A stretch of DNA of 34,310 bases from CAZRAL01 sp964598005 (GCA_964598005.1 CAZRAL010000027.1:1-34310), one strand, 5' to 3'. Shown: positions 22,919 through 32,373, counted from the first letter of the stretch. The notes: a model not told the origin generated them from the sequence alone. A program made the numbers and translations.

Positions 22919-24001
22919 ATGCCATTGCCTCCCGTAGCAGGCGAACCGCATGCATGGATTGCGCTGGATCTTATTCCGGGTTTGGGAAGTGAAGGCTATC
23001 GTGCGCTTTTAAGAGCATTCGGCGGCCCGGCAGTGGCTCTGGCACAGAGCGCCGCGTCGCTCTCCGCTATCGTTGGCCCCAAGGTTGCACAATTCATTAG
23101 CGAAGGGCCTAACCCGGAACATCTTGTACGTGCCCTGCGCTGGCTGGAAAGCGAACAAAATCATCTGCTCACCTTGGCTGACGCCGATTACCCGCGCTCT
23201 TTGCTGGAAATTGCCGATCCGCCACCACTGCTCTACCTGAAGGGCCGCCGAGCTTTGTTGAAAAGCATGGGGGTCGCCATCGTCGGCAGTCGCAATGCAA
23301 CACCGTCCGGTTTGCAGAATGGCGAGACATTCGCGCGCGCGCTCAGCAATGCCGGGTTCACCATTATTTCAGGCCTGGCATTGGGTATTGACGCAGCCGC
23401 ACATCGCGGCGGGCTGGACGGCGTTGGATCAAGTATTGCCGTCATCGGCACGGGAGCCGATCTGATTTATCCCGCGCGCAATAAGGCGCTGGCGCATGAA
23501 ATGGCTGAAAAAGGGCTGATCATTTCAGAGTTTGCCTTGGGTACCCCGGCGCTGGGGAAAAATTTTCCGCGTCGCAATCGCATTTTAAGCGGCCTCTCGC
23601 AAGGTGTGGTGGTAGTCGAAGCAGCTCTGGCCAGTGGATCGCTGATTACCGCTCGCCAAGCTGCCGATCAAGGGCGGGAGGTTTTTGCGATTCCTGGTTC
23701 GATTCATTCGCCTTTTTCAAAAGGCTGCCACCAATTAATCAAGCAGGGTGCCAAGCTGGTCGATGATGTCAACGACATTCTTGAAGACCTGGGCAAACCA
23801 CCTTTGCAGGCAACGGCATTCACCGTCGCACCTGAAAATGAACCCATATTGACGGCAATAGGCTTCGACCCCATCTCGGTAGATAATTTGCTGGAACGAT
23901 TGGCCATGCCGGCCGAGCAGGTTATGGCACGATTGACCGAGCTGGAAATAGCAGGGCATATTGCACCGCTTCCCGGCGGAAAGTACCAGCGCCTGATATG
24001 A
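22919..24001 (+). CDS. dprA: DNA-processing protein DprA
   Basis: A 360-residue protein that loads RecA onto incoming single-stranded DNA during natural transformation. The N-terminal helix-hairpin region (LIPGLGSEGYRALLRAFGG) precedes the Rossmann-like core with VAIVGSRNATPSGL, FTIISGLALGIDAAAHRG, IAVIGTGADLIYPARN and FPRRNRILSGLSQGVVVVEAA. A C-terminal winged helix (about 300–360) is present. The gap of 150 nt after the LysM gene holds no gene. Smg and topA, which often follow dprA, are missing; a DUF72 remnant follows instead. Confidence 0.95.
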   Translation: MPLPPVAGEPHAWIALDLIPGLGSEGYRALLRAFGGPAVALAQSAASLSAIVGPKVAQFISEGPNPEHLVRALRWLESEQNHLLTLADADYPRSLLEIADPPPLLYLKGRRALLKSMGVAIVGSRNATPSGLQNGETFARALSNAGFTIISGLALGIDAAAHRGGLDGVGSSIAVIGTGADLIYPARNKALAHEMAEKGLIISEFALGTPALGKNFPRRNRILSGLSQGVVVVEAALASGSLITARQAADQGREVFAIPGSIHSPFSKGCHQLIKQGAKLVDDVNDILEDLGKPPLQATAFTVAPENEPILTAIGFDPISVDNLLERLAMPAEQVMARLTELEIAGHIAPLPGGKYQRLI

Positions 24002-24109
24002 TTTTTTTGTTTGATGGCGACTGCCCGCGCGAAATGGTCTTGAAAACCAGGCGCGTATCTTTGGATTTGCATTCCCACCAGGCTTGAGTACATAGCACTG
24101 ACCCGATTC

Positions 24110-24392
24110 TTGTTGATGCAGGGCCGCTGATCGCCCGTTGGGGGTTGCATTCTGGACTCAAATACGACGAGGCCAAAGCCCGTTATGCACCGTTAACAAA
24201 CTCGTTGACGAAGACCCTGACACACGCAATAACCTGGCCAACACAGCTGTTCAAACCCTGAAGGCGGGCCACATTGTTTACATCATTGCTAATAACAAAG
24301 CTGAAGGCAGCGCTCCGCTTACTCTCGACAAACTTGCACAAACGATACAGCAAGTGTCTGGCTTGCAAGACATTTCATCCCAAAACGGTTGA
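24110..24392 (+). pseudogene. DUF72 protein remnant (C-terminal part, frameshifted)
   Basis: In one frame bases 24113–24196 read LVDAGPLIARWGLHSGLKYDEAK-ARYAP; in the next frame NKLVDEDPDTRNNLANTAV continues to IVYIIANNKAEGSAPLTLDKLAQTI. Together these match the C-terminal half of DUF72 (YecE-like) proteins, joined by a frameshift near 24197. The first half of the gene is absent. Its 3' end overlaps the end of msrA by 18 nt. No function is expected. Confidence 0.7.
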
Positions 24393-24944
24393 TGCTAACG
24401 GTTTAAGTTTGGAAAGAAATTTTTGTCGGAATTTCGTTACCTTAGGGCCAACCACTCCCGCGCAATAACCCTGTGTGGGGTTGCTCTTGAAAAATTCCTG
24501 GTGATAGTCTTCCGCCGCATAAAACACAGGGGCAGCGGTTACTTCGGTCACGATTGGCTTCTCCCAGTAACCGGCTTCTTTCAATTCGGCAATCACTTTT
24601 TCGGCCGCTTCTTTTTGAGCCGGAGAATGGTAATAAATCACAGAACGATACTGGGTACCGACATCCTCACCCTGACGATTCAACGTGGTGGGATCGTGAA
24701 CGGCAAAAAAAACTTCGAGAATTTCCTGGTATGAAATAATCGTGGGGTCGAATGTTACTTTCACTACTTCGGTATGACCGGTTTTACCTGTGCAAACCTG
24801 TTCGTAATTTGGTTCAACTGTATGGCCGCCAGTGTAGCCGGAAACTACATCTTCTACACCTTGTAGGTTATCGAAAACCGCTTCAAGGCACCAAAAACAT
24901 CCTCCACCGAGTGTGGCGGTTTCCAGCCGGTTTGCCGAATTCAT
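24375..24944 (-). CDS. msrA: Peptide methionine sulfoxide reductase A
   Basis: A 189-residue repair enzyme reducing methionine-S-sulfoxide. The active-site GGGCFWCLEAVF (catalytic Cys in GCFWC) is at about 14–25, with GYTGGHTVEPNYEQVCTGKTGHTEVV and the conserved EDYHQEFF later. C-terminal GYCAGVVGPKV supplies the resolving cysteine. ATG 24944 is chosen: the minus strand has AGGAGAG just before it, whereas the upstream extension lacks a ribosome site. It is convergent with the DUF72 remnant. Confidence 0.95.
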   Translation of the reverse strand: MNSANRLETATLGGGCFWCLEAVFDNLQGVEDVVSGYTGGHTVEPNYEQVCTGKTGHTEVVKVTFDPTIISYQEILEVFFAVHDPTTLNRQGEDVGTQYRSVIYYHSPAQKEAAEKVIAELKEAGYWEKPIVTEVTAAPVFYAAEDYHQEFFKSNPTQGYCAGVVGPKVTKFRQKFLSKLKPLASTVLG

Positions 24945-25107
24945 TTTTCTCTCCTGTTTAAAATGAGGGTTGGCATCATTAAAAATTTTCGAAACCAAAC
25001 CTTACCCCAAATCGATTCATTAATTTAACCTCTATTTTGAATGTAATAATATACTGGCTGTCGCGTATTACGTTCTCAAACAGAGTATGTATTTTTTTAA
25101 ATTATTT

Positions 25108-25120
25108 AGGGAACCTCTGA
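25108..25120. repeat. Solitary copy of an agggaacctctga repeat
   Basis: The 13-mer lies immediately before the S41 gene and shares ggaacctctga with the left arm of the inverted repeat at 33612–33675. The following gaggtag serves as ribosome site for the ATG at 25131. Confidence 0.45.
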
Positions 25121-25130
25121 GGTAGAGTTC

Positions 25131-26678
25131 ATGATATCCATTACCCGTTTTCTCTTTTCTCTTTATTCACATGCTGCTCTGAGCGCCTTACTCCTATTAT
25201 TATCGGGCTGCGATGGGGGGGCATCGGGAAACGACGCATCGACTGCTACCCCACCACCGCCAACGACGGTAAGTTTTGCCCCTTCCTCATCGCTTGCCGC
25301 GCGGTGTGCTGCGCCGCGCACGGGCGGGAATCCGTTCAATAACAACCAGCCCTTTCCCGATACGCTCGGGACGTTGGCCAACGAGAAAGACTGGGTGCGC
25401 TCCTGGATCGATGAAACTTATCTTTGGTATAAGGAGGTGCCAAATGCCAGTGCCCTTGCCTATGCTACTCCCGTAGATTATTTCAATGTATTGAAAACGC
25501 CTGCGCTCACCGCATCTGGCAATCCCAAAGACCGCTTTCATTTCACTTACGATACTAAAGTGTGGCAGGAGCTTTCGCGTACCGGGGTAGAGGCGGGATA
25601 TGGCGTCGAGTGGGCGTTGATCTCGCGGTCGCCACCGCGCAAATTGGTCGTGGCGTATACCGATCCAGGAACGCCTGCCGCTGCGGCCAATTTGTTACGG
25701 GGTGCGGAAGTGGTCAGCATCGACGGGGTGGATTTTGTAAATGGCGCGGATGTCGCTACACTCAATGCAGGCGCCTTCCCGAGCGATGCAGGCAAGCAAA
25801 CCACATTCGTCGTCCGCGATGCCGGTGCCCTCGCTAACCGTACAGTGACCATGACCTCTATCGCAGTCACCAAAATGCCCGTACAAAACGTGCACACCAT
25901 CGATACGCCCACCGGACGTGTCGGCTATATACTCTTCAACGATCATATAGCTACCGCAGAAAAACAACTGGTCTCTGCTATTAGTCAGTTAGGGAACGCT
26001 GGCATTTCCGATCTGGTGCTGGATATGCGCTATAACGGCGGCGGCTATCTTGATATTGCCGCCGAACTGGGTTACATGATCGCTGGACCGGAACGCACGA
26101 ATGGACGTACTTTCGAGCGCCTCGCATTTAACGACAAAAATCCCTTCAATTTTTCCGCCGCCGATACGATCACCCCGTTCCACGCTCTCACGCAAGGCTT
26201 TTCTCTCCCCACCAAACAGGCGCTCCCAAGTTTGGGGCTTTCACGTGTATTTGTATTGACCAGCTCTGGCACCTGCTCAGCCAGCGAAGCGGTCATCAAT
26301 GGCCTGAGAGGAGTCGATGTAGACGTAAAACTGATAGGGGGCACCACCTGTGGCAAACCATTCGGCTTTTATGCGCAGGACAATTGCGGCACAACCTACT
26401 TTGCCATTCAGTTTCAAGGTGTGAATGCAAAAGGATTCGGCGAGTATACCGATGGCTTTACCCCGACCTGTAGCGTTGCAGACGATTTCAGTAAACCCTT
26501 GGGCGACCCCGCAGAGGGCCGGTTGGCCGCGGCCTTGGGTTTGCGGGCCAGTGGCACCTGTCCGCCACCGGCATCGGGCACAGGCTATGCCAACCTGCGT
26601 TATTCAACCGTAGGGGATCCCGAGCTCATTCGCTCGCCGGCACGTGAAAATCGCCTGATTCGACTGAACAAACCGTAA
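25131..26678 (+). CDS. Lipoprotein S41-family (tail-specific) peptidase
   Basis: A 515-residue putative serine protease. A lipoprotein signal ends with LLSGC (lipidated Cys27), so it is anchored in a membrane facing the periplasm, or exposed. A PDZ-like domain (about 145–225) precedes the S41 core: GRVGYILFNDHI, LVLDMRYNGGGY, TSSGTCSASEAVINGL (catalytic Ser) and LIGGTTCGKPFGFY (catalytic Lys near 408). Paired cysteines in the core suggest disulfides. Such S41 lipoproteins are common in environmental Betaproteobacteria; their substrates are unknown. Confidence 0.9.
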   Translation: MISITRFLFSLYSHAALSALLLLLSGCDGGASGNDASTATPPPPTTVSFAPSSSLAARCAAPRTGGNPFNNNQPFPDTLGTLANEKDWVRSWIDETYLWYKEVPNASALAYATPVDYFNVLKTPALTASGNPKDRFHFTYDTKVWQELSRTGVEAGYGVEWALISRSPPRKLVVAYTDPGTPAAAANLLRGAEVVSIDGVDFVNGADVATLNAGAFPSDAGKQTTFVVRDAGALANRTVTMTSIAVTKMPVQNVHTIDTPTGRVGYILFNDHIATAEKQLVSAISQLGNAGISDLVLDMRYNGGGYLDIAAELGYMIAGPERTNGRTFERLAFNDKNPFNFSAADTITPFHALTQGFSLPTKQALPSLGLSRVFVLTSSGTCSASEAVINGLRGVDVDVKLIGGTTCGKPFGFYAQDNCGTTYFAIQFQGVNAKGFGEYTDGFTPTCSVADDFSKPLGDPAEGRLAAALGLRASGTCPPPASGTGYANLRYSTVGDPELIRSPARENRLIRLNKP

Positions 26679-26706
26679 CACCACGTTTCATTGATATTAG
26701 GTTTCG

Positions 26707-27123
26707 ATGAAAATTGCCATTCTGACTTTTGAGGGTTTCAATCCACTCGATTCGTTTATTGCCCAAGGAATTTTGAATCGTGTTTGCCGTAACGGATGGA
26801 AAGCAGAAATTACCTGCCCCTCGGAGAAAGTAATCTCGATGCATGGTGTGATCGTGCATGCACAACAGCCCCTGGAATTTGCCATTGAAGCAGATGTTGT
26901 TTTGTTCGGAAGCGGGAGTAAAGGTACTTGAACAGCCTTTTTTGCCTCAGGCAATGTGGCCACGGCAGGCGGTTGCCTGGCCTCGCAGTATCTAGCTTTC
27001 TGGGTCATCGCTCGCACCGCGGGCCTGGAAGCGGCGCGAAAAGCAATCGAGTATGTGGCGCCAGTTGGCGAAAAAAATAACTACGTAGAACGTGAGACGG
27101 CCGCAGTAACGCCGTATCTTTGA
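26707..27123 (+). pseudogene. DJ-1/PfpI-family pseudogene with central deletion
   Basis: Residues 1–74 (MKIAILTFEGFNPLDSF to ADVVLFGSGSK) form the N-terminal half of a DJ-1/PfpI protein, ended by TGA at 26929. In the same frame directly after, bases 26938–27123 read FFASGNVATAGGCLASQYLAFWVIARTAGLEAARK and on to a proper stop, the family's C-terminal part. Intact relatives have about 60 more residues between them, including the nucleophile-elbow cysteine, so the enzyme is dead. The frame is otherwise preserved, implying a recent event. Confidence 0.82.
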
Positions 27124-27171
27124 AACCAGAAAATAAGCTTGATCGATAGACCGCCAATTGGCCGAAACGCA

Positions 27172-27192
27172 AGCATTGGCGCGCCTTTCAGG
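27172..27192. repeat. Copy of the agcattggcgcg repeat
   Basis: In the 170-nt gap before the FAD-dehydrogenase gene, agcattggcgcgcctttcagg matches the reverse complement of 7705–7726 with one mismatch and one gap. A preceding ccaattgg dyad may pair locally. I see no gene in this gap. Confidence 0.45.
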
Positions 27193-27293
27193 CCATTTTT
27201 CTTGGAATAAATCATTGCCGGTACAATAACATCACTCTCATCGGTTATCCATTGCAGTATGTTTCCACGCTTCGGCTATCCAGAATATTTCCC

Positions 27294-28934
27294 ATGCTGC
27301 GCTTGACCGACTTGAAACTCCCAATCGACGATACAGGCGATGCGCGCGATGCAAAAATTAAGGCCGCCATTCTCAAGCGTCTGGCCCTCGCGGAAAACGA
27401 TCTCATCGGCTTTTCGATTTTTCGTCAAGCCTGCGATGCGCGCAAACATAGCGCTATTGTTTTCATTTATACGCTCGACATAAGATTAAAAAACGAAGCC
27501 GCCGTTTTACAGCGGTTGCATGGCGATCGCCACCTTTCGTTAGCACCCGATACGCGCTACCAATTTTTGGCGCGCGCGCCACAGACCTTGCCTTCGCGCC
27601 CCATCGTGATCGGAACTGGCCCGTGCGGTTTGTTCGCCGGACTGCTGCTGGCGCAAATGGGGTTTCGCCCGCTCATTCTTGAGCGCGGCAAGGCTGTGCG
27701 CGAGCGCACGCAGGACACGTGGGGCCTATGGCGCAAATCGATCCTTAACCCCGAGTCGAACGTTCAGTTCGGAGAAGGGGGCGCAGGAACGTTTTCCGAT
27801 GGCAAACTCTATAGTCAAATCAAGGACCCTCGCCACTTGGGCCGCAAGGTATTGGAAGAATTGGTCAAGGCTGGAGCGCCGCCGGAAATTTTATATGTCA
27901 GCAAGCCCCATATCGGCACCTTCAAGCTGGTGAGTATCGTGGAAAAAATGCGCGCGACGATCGAATCGCTCGGTGGAGAGATTCGCTTTGGCAGCAAGGT
28001 GATGGATTTCGATATCGACAAACAGGGTAAAAAAAAACGGGTGCGCGGCGTGATGCTCGAAGGAGGCGAATATATCGTTGCGGATCGCGTGGTGCTTGCC
28101 GTTGGACACAGTGCGCGCGACACCTTCGAAATGCTGCATGCGCGCGGCGTGCATGTCGAAGCCAAGGCATTCTCCATTGGTTTTCGCATCGAGCATCCGC
28201 AATCGTTGATTGATCGGGCGCGGTTCGGGCCTGCTGCAGGTCATCCTTTGCTTGGCGCAGCCGATTACAAGCTGGTGCACCACGCCGCCAACGGACGCTC
28301 GGTTTATAGCTTCTGTATGTGTCCCGGCGGCACGGTGGTAGCCGCAACATCGGAACCCGGCCGCGTGGTGACCAATGGCATGAGCCAGTACTCACGCAAC
28401 GAGCGCAACGCCAATGCTGGCATAGTGGTGGGCATCTCGCCTGCCGATTATCCAGGCCATGCATTGGCAGGCATTGCTTTTCAGCGTTATTGGGAAGAGC
28501 AGGCGTTTTTGGCTGGGGGCAGCACCTACGCAGCGCCCGGGCAACGGGTGGAAGATTTTCTGGCCGGCCGGCCCTCGGCTGCTTTGGGTACGGTCGTGCC
28601 TTCTTACCAGCCGGGGGTGCATTTAACCGATTTGAGTCGTTGTCTGCCCGATTATGCAACGGTGGCAATCCGCGAAGCACTGCCTGTTTTTGATCGACAG
28701 ATCAAAGGATTCGCCATGCCTGATGCTTTTTTGACTGCAGTAGAAACGCGCACTTCATCCCCTGTCCGCATTACGCGCGACGATAATACGCTGCAGAGCC
28801 TCAACACCAGCGGGTTATTTCCTGCTGGGGAGGGGGCAGGTTATGCTGGAGGCATACTTTCCGCAGCGGTGGACGGCATCAAGGTCGCGGAAGCCGTGGC
28901 GCTGAGCTATGGAGCGCACTATGATGCTGTCTAG
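27294..28934 (+). CDS. FAD-dependent dehydrogenase (COG2509-like)
   Basis: A 546-residue flavoprotein. The first 95 residues form a small N-terminal domain (MLRLTDLKLPIDDTGD onward) before the dinucleotide fold IVIGTGPCGLFAGLLLAQMG at about 104–123. The NVQFGEGGAGTFSDGKLYSQIKDP segment, RVVLAVGHSARDTF, and a C-terminal FAD motif GLFPAGEGAGYAGGILSAAVDG mark this uncharacterised dehydrogenase family. The ATG 27294 is chosen because the family begins with this MLRL strand. It stops 8 nt short of the convergent crystallin gene. Substrate unknown. Confidence 0.9.
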   Translation: MLRLTDLKLPIDDTGDARDAKIKAAILKRLALAENDLIGFSIFRQACDARKHSAIVFIYTLDIRLKNEAAVLQRLHGDRHLSLAPDTRYQFLARAPQTLPSRPIVIGTGPCGLFAGLLLAQMGFRPLILERGKAVRERTQDTWGLWRKSILNPESNVQFGEGGAGTFSDGKLYSQIKDPRHLGRKVLEELVKAGAPPEILYVSKPHIGTFKLVSIVEKMRATIESLGGEIRFGSKVMDFDIDKQGKKKRVRGVMLEGGEYIVADRVVLAVGHSARDTFEMLHARGVHVEAKAFSIGFRIEHPQSLIDRARFGPAAGHPLLGAADYKLVHHAANGRSVYSFCMCPGGTVVAATSEPGRVVTNGMSQYSRNERNANAGIVVGISPADYPGHALAGIAFQRYWEEQAFLAGGSTYAAPGQRVEDFLAGRPSAALGTVVPSYQPGVHLTDLSRCLPDYATVAIREALPVFDRQIKGFAMPDAFLTAVETRTSSPVRITRDDNTLQSLNTSGLFPAGEGAGYAGGILSAAVDGIKVAEAVALSYGAHYDAV

Positions 28935-28942
28935 CCTGCTTT

Positions 28943-30154
28943 TTAACGAATAGCGCGCAAGCGGCGAAACGAGGAAATGCGATTATCCATTTTGCCCAGT
29001 TCGGCATATTGCCCCGGCCCATACACCACGCAATCCCCGCCAAAATTTGCATCCACACAAAACTGCCATTTTCCTTCATACACGATCAGCGATTGCGCGC
29101 GGTCGTTGAATCGGTGATTGTCCAGATTGCTAATATCTGACTTGGCGCTAAATTCTTTGCCCTCAAAATCTGCGTTTTCAAACAACACGACTTCTTCGTT
29201 ATTTCGTTGACGCCGGCTACCGGGGCCATCCAGTCTACGCACGGATGAAATGCGGTCGCCCATCGTAGAGAGGCTGGCATATCGTCCCGGCCCGTAGGTT
29301 ACACAATGCCCGCGATAGTGGGCATCCACACAAAATTCCCATTTTCCGTCATAAACGATAAGCGACTGCGCACGGTCATTGAATCGGTGATCGTCCAGAT
29401 TAGTCACATCTGATCGGGTGCTCCACTCCCAGCCTTCAAAATTCTCATACTCAAACAGCACAACGATCTCATCATTTTTTTGCGCACGAGGACTGCCCTC
29501 TCCGGGCTTGCCCGTTCTTGGGGTTGTGCCATACAAACCATCAGTCGAATCGTTGGCGCTGATCAGTCGCGCCGAATAGATGTTGTGCCACAGCCCTTTA
29601 CCAAGGTGCGGATAGCGGCCGGGAGGGTAGATACTGCACTTGCCTCTGTATCCCGTTTCCGTGCATAACTCCCACGTACCCGCATGAACAATGATGGACG
29701 CAATACGAAATGCCAGATCGGTGCGAGAAAGATTATCGTTGTCGGACTCTATACGCATGGAGTCGCGCTCAAAGTCTGCCTCCTCAAACAATTCCAGCAA
29801 TCCCTGGTCATGATGCCGGCACTCGACCATTTCCCCCTCGTGTGGACACATCTCTCGCACCGAGGAAATATGATTTTTGAGGCGTGGGCTAAGGGTAGGA
29901 TATTTACCTTGTGTGAGTAGCGTACAGTACCCCATAAAGTGGGCATCGGTACATAGCTGCCATATGCCAGAATGAACAACCAGGCTGGCCGTACGATCAT
30001 TAAAACTGGCCCGGGAAAGATCAGGCGTATAGCCACGCACATCAAGAAAGCGGCCGTCGAATCCGGAAGATTCGTACAAGGTAAGCTCGCCCGCATGGGT
30101 TAAAGGCAATAATAAGGACAGGGCAGTGATCAAAAATGCTTTTAGCGTAGTCAT
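28943..30154 (-). CDS. Secreted beta/gamma-crystallin-like protein, four domains
   Basis: A 403-residue protein with a signal peptide (cut after THA, residue 21). It has four units of about 80 residues (23–102, 118–198, 227–306, 318–400), each beginning with a LYE/LFE-x-x-x-F-x-G-type strand typical of crystallin Greek keys. Units 3 and 4 are nearly alike (RFNDRAQSLIVY-x-GKW, C-V-D-A, YGPG-x-Y). The calcium motif N/D-N/D-x-x-S/T-S is complete only in unit 4 (DNRISS). Each unit has cysteines that could pair. Some bacterial family members bind calcium; here only one site looks good. Linker 199–226 is polar. Function unknown. Confidence 0.88.
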   Translation of the reverse strand: MTTLKAFLITALSLLLPLTHAGELTLYESSGFDGRFLDVRGYTPDLSRASFNDRTASLVVHSGIWQLCTDAHFMGYCTLLTQGKYPTLSPRLKNHISSVREMCPHEGEMVECRHHDQGLLELFEEADFERDSMRIESDNDNLSRTDLAFRIASIIVHAGTWELCTETGYRGKCSIYPPGRYPHLGKGLWHNIYSARLISANDSTDGLYGTTPRTGKPGEGSPRAQKNDEIVVLFEYENFEGWEWSTRSDVTNLDDHRFNDRAQSLIVYDGKWEFCVDAHYRGHCVTYGPGRYASLSTMGDRISSVRRLDGPGSRRQRNNEEVVLFENADFEGKEFSAKSDISNLDNHRFNDRAQSLIVYEGKWQFCVDANFGGDCVVYGPGQYAELGKMDNRISSFRRLRAIR

Positions 30155-30172
30155 ACTGTTTTTTTCAATCGA

Positions 30173-30475
30173 CTAAAGCTCATTTCTTGTGGGGTAAACA
30201 TCACCATTCTCCGCTATTTTTACATCCTCATAGGGGGCGGCGAGGCGTCGATAAAATTCCAGCTTGGCGCACTCCATGGCGCCGATGACTTCATTGATCA
30301 AAGCATAGTTTGGCGAATAGCTGTCGCCTTTTTTATTGGCGGCGGTATAGGCAAGACATAATTCAGTAATCAGATAATTCAAATCGCCGGGGGTGGAAAC
30401 TGCTGGCATGATTTTTTTCATCTGTATCGTGAGAAAAGAAAGTTCTGCGCGCTTTTCGGGCTTAATATAGGGCAT
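30173..30475 (-). CDS. Conserved small protein of unknown function
   Basis: A 100-residue, mostly helical protein without signal or membrane segments. It starts MPYIKPEKRAEL and contains GDLNYLITELCLAYTAANKKGDSYSPNYALINEVIGAMECAKLEFYRRL. The same type of short protein is widespread in bacteria and phages, and I know no assigned function. It lies 21 nt after orn on the same strand and 18 nt before the crystallin gene, possibly co-transcribed with orn. Confidence 0.7.
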   Translation of the reverse strand: MPYIKPEKRAELSFLTIQMKKIMPAVSTPGDLNYLITELCLAYTAANKKGDSYSPNYALINEVIGAMECAKLEFYRRLAAPYEDVKIAENGDVYPTRNEL

Positions 30476-30496
30476 GGTTTTTCCTTTCGGGCTGGA

Positions 30497-31045
30497 TTAT
30501 TCCAGCCGCAAAAAAGTATCGCGATAGTATTTTAATTCTTCAATACTTTCGTAAATATCGGCCAATGCTTCGTGCTTGCCGTGTTTTTTCAGCCCCGCCA
30601 TGATGGCGGGTTTCCAGCGCTTCGCCAGCTCTTTCAGTGTGGAAACATCCAGATTGCGGTAATGAAAATACGCTTCCAGCACAGGCATCCAGCGCGCCAG
30701 AAAACGGCGGTCCTGACAAATCGAATTGCCGCACATCGGTGACGTATTTTGTGCAATATGCTGCTTGAGAAATTCGAGCATTTTTGTTTCCACATCGGCT
30801 TCGGTCAGGGTGGATTGCTTTACCTTATCGATCAAGCCGGATTTTTTATGCGTCGATTGATTCCATGCGTCCATGCCGTTTAGCACTTCGTCAGGCTGAT
30901 GCACTACCAGCACCGGCGCTTCAGCCACAGTATTGAGATTGGTATCGGTCACCACCAGCGCGATCTCGATGATGCGGTCTTGCTCGGGAACCAGCCCGGT
31001 CATCTCCATGTCGATCCACACCAGATTGTTTTGGTCTTGTGGCAT
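30497..31045 (-). CDS. orn: Oligoribonuclease
   Basis: A 182-residue 3'-5' exonuclease that degrades very short RNAs and pGpG. The DEDDh active site is present: WIDMEMTGL (first Asp and Glu), SICQDRRFL (Asp) and HEALADIYESIEEL (His and Asp). ATG 31045 is chosen since the family starts with a few residues before LVWIDMEM; the 14-codon extension upstream lies near the divergent M48 start. It is divergent from the M48 protease gene. Confidence 0.95.
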   Translation of the reverse strand: MPQDQNNLVWIDMEMTGLVPEQDRIIEIALVVTDTNLNTVAEAPVLVVHQPDEVLNGMDAWNQSTHKKSGLIDKVKQSTLTEADVETKMLEFLKQHIAQNTSPMCGNSICQDRRFLARWMPVLEAYFHYRNLDVSTLKELAKRWKPAIMAGLKKHGKHEALADIYESIEELKYYRDTFLRLE

Positions 31046-31090
31046 ATTGCCCCGTAAAATAAGTAATTTGGAAACGGATTTTCTCATACC

Positions 31091-32356
31091 ATGACCGCTC
31101 CCCTCTTTTCAATGTTATTTCTGGTTTTTCTGGCCGCCATGTTTGCGCTGCAAAACTGGTTGGCTTTCCGGCATATTGCGCATATTCGTGCCCATCGGCC
31201 TGCCGTTCCAGCGGCATTTTCCGATACGATTTCCCTTGAAGCGCATCAAAAGGCAGCGGATTATTCAATCGAAAAAACCCGTCTGGGACAGATCGAAAGC
31301 ATGGTCGATGTGCTTTTTCTGCTGGTGCTGACATTAGGAGGTGGCCTTTATTTTCTTGATGCGCTAGCTGGCACATGGCTGGGAAATGGCTATGGACGCG
31401 GCTTGGCGCTCATATTGGCGCTGGCCATATTGTCCTGGCTGCTCTCGCTCCCATTCGACTTGTACCGCACCTTCCGCATTGAAGCACGCTATGGCTTTAA
31501 CAAAATGACTGGGAAGTTGTATCTGCTCGATGTCTTAAAGGGCATGGTGCTTGGCGCGTTGATCGGAATCCCATTATTGTTGGCAACGTTCTGGTTGATG
31601 GAAAAAATGGGGGCGTATTGGTGGTTCTATGTATGGCTAATGTGGCTGGGCTTCACAGTATTGATGCTGGCGCTTTACCCCAATTTTATTGCTCCGCTAT
31701 TCAATAAATTTGTGCCATTGGAAAATGAAGCCCTTAAGTCCCGCATCGAGGCCTTGCTCGCACGCTGCGGCTTTACTTCCCAAGGATTGTTTGTGATGGA
31801 TGGATCAAAACGCTCCAGCCATGGCAATGCTTATTTCACGGGTTTCGGCAAAACCAAGCGCATTGTGTTTTTTGATACCTTGATCAAGCAGCTCAGCCCA
31901 TCCGAGATCGAGGCAGTGCTGGCCCATGAGCTGGGGCATTTCAAACGCAGGCACATCCTGAAAATGATAATCAGCCGATTTTCTATCGCGTTATTAGTTC
32001 TTGCGGTAATGGGCTGGGTGATCGATAAATCCTGGTTTTACGAGGGACTGGGATTCCCTTCAGTGTCCAGCATGCCGCACCTCGCCGTTGCGCTGGCGCT
32101 GTTTTTTATGACACTGCCGGTATTCACATTTTGGCTGATGCCACTTGGCAGCCTGCTGTCGCGTAAACATGAATTCGAGGCCGATGCCTATGCCGCCAGC
32201 CAAACTCATGTGGGCGATCTGGTTACGGCGCTGGTCAAACTGTATCGCGATAATGCGGCCACGCTGACTCCCGATCCACTGCATTCGGCAGTATATGATT
32301 CGCATCCACCCGCAGGTATTCGTATCGCCCATCTCCAATCGTTATCCAATCCCTGA
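31091..32356 (+). CDS. M48 family metalloprotease (Ste24-like)
   Basis: A 421-residue inner-membrane zinc protease. About six hydrophobic segments (6–22, 70–95, 100–122, 150–200, 290–310, 335–360) surround the active-site helix AVLAHELGHFKRRH (HExxH, about 276–280) and the third ligand motif EFEADAYA. This arrangement is that of Ste24/CAAX protease 1-like proteins rather than short HtpX. The gene is divergent from orn and followed at 17 nt by the pterin dehydratase gene, a typical betaproteobacterial order. It may clear damaged membrane proteins. Confidence 0.9.
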   Translation: MTAPLFSMLFLVFLAAMFALQNWLAFRHIAHIRAHRPAVPAAFSDTISLEAHQKAADYSIEKTRLGQIESMVDVLFLLVLTLGGGLYFLDALAGTWLGNGYGRGLALILALAILSWLLSLPFDLYRTFRIEARYGFNKMTGKLYLLDVLKGMVLGALIGIPLLLATFWLMEKMGAYWWFYVWLMWLGFTVLMLALYPNFIAPLFNKFVPLENEALKSRIEALLARCGFTSQGLFVMDGSKRSSHGNAYFTGFGKTKRIVFFDTLIKQLSPSEIEAVLAHELGHFKRRHILKMIISRFSIALLVLAVMGWVIDKSWFYEGLGFPSVSSMPHLAVALALFFMTLPVFTFWLMPLGSLLSRKHEFEADAYAASQTHVGDLVTALVKLYRDNAATLTPDPLHSAVYDSHPPAGIRIAHLQSLSNP

Positions 32357-32373
32357 TTAAAGGCAAACAACCC

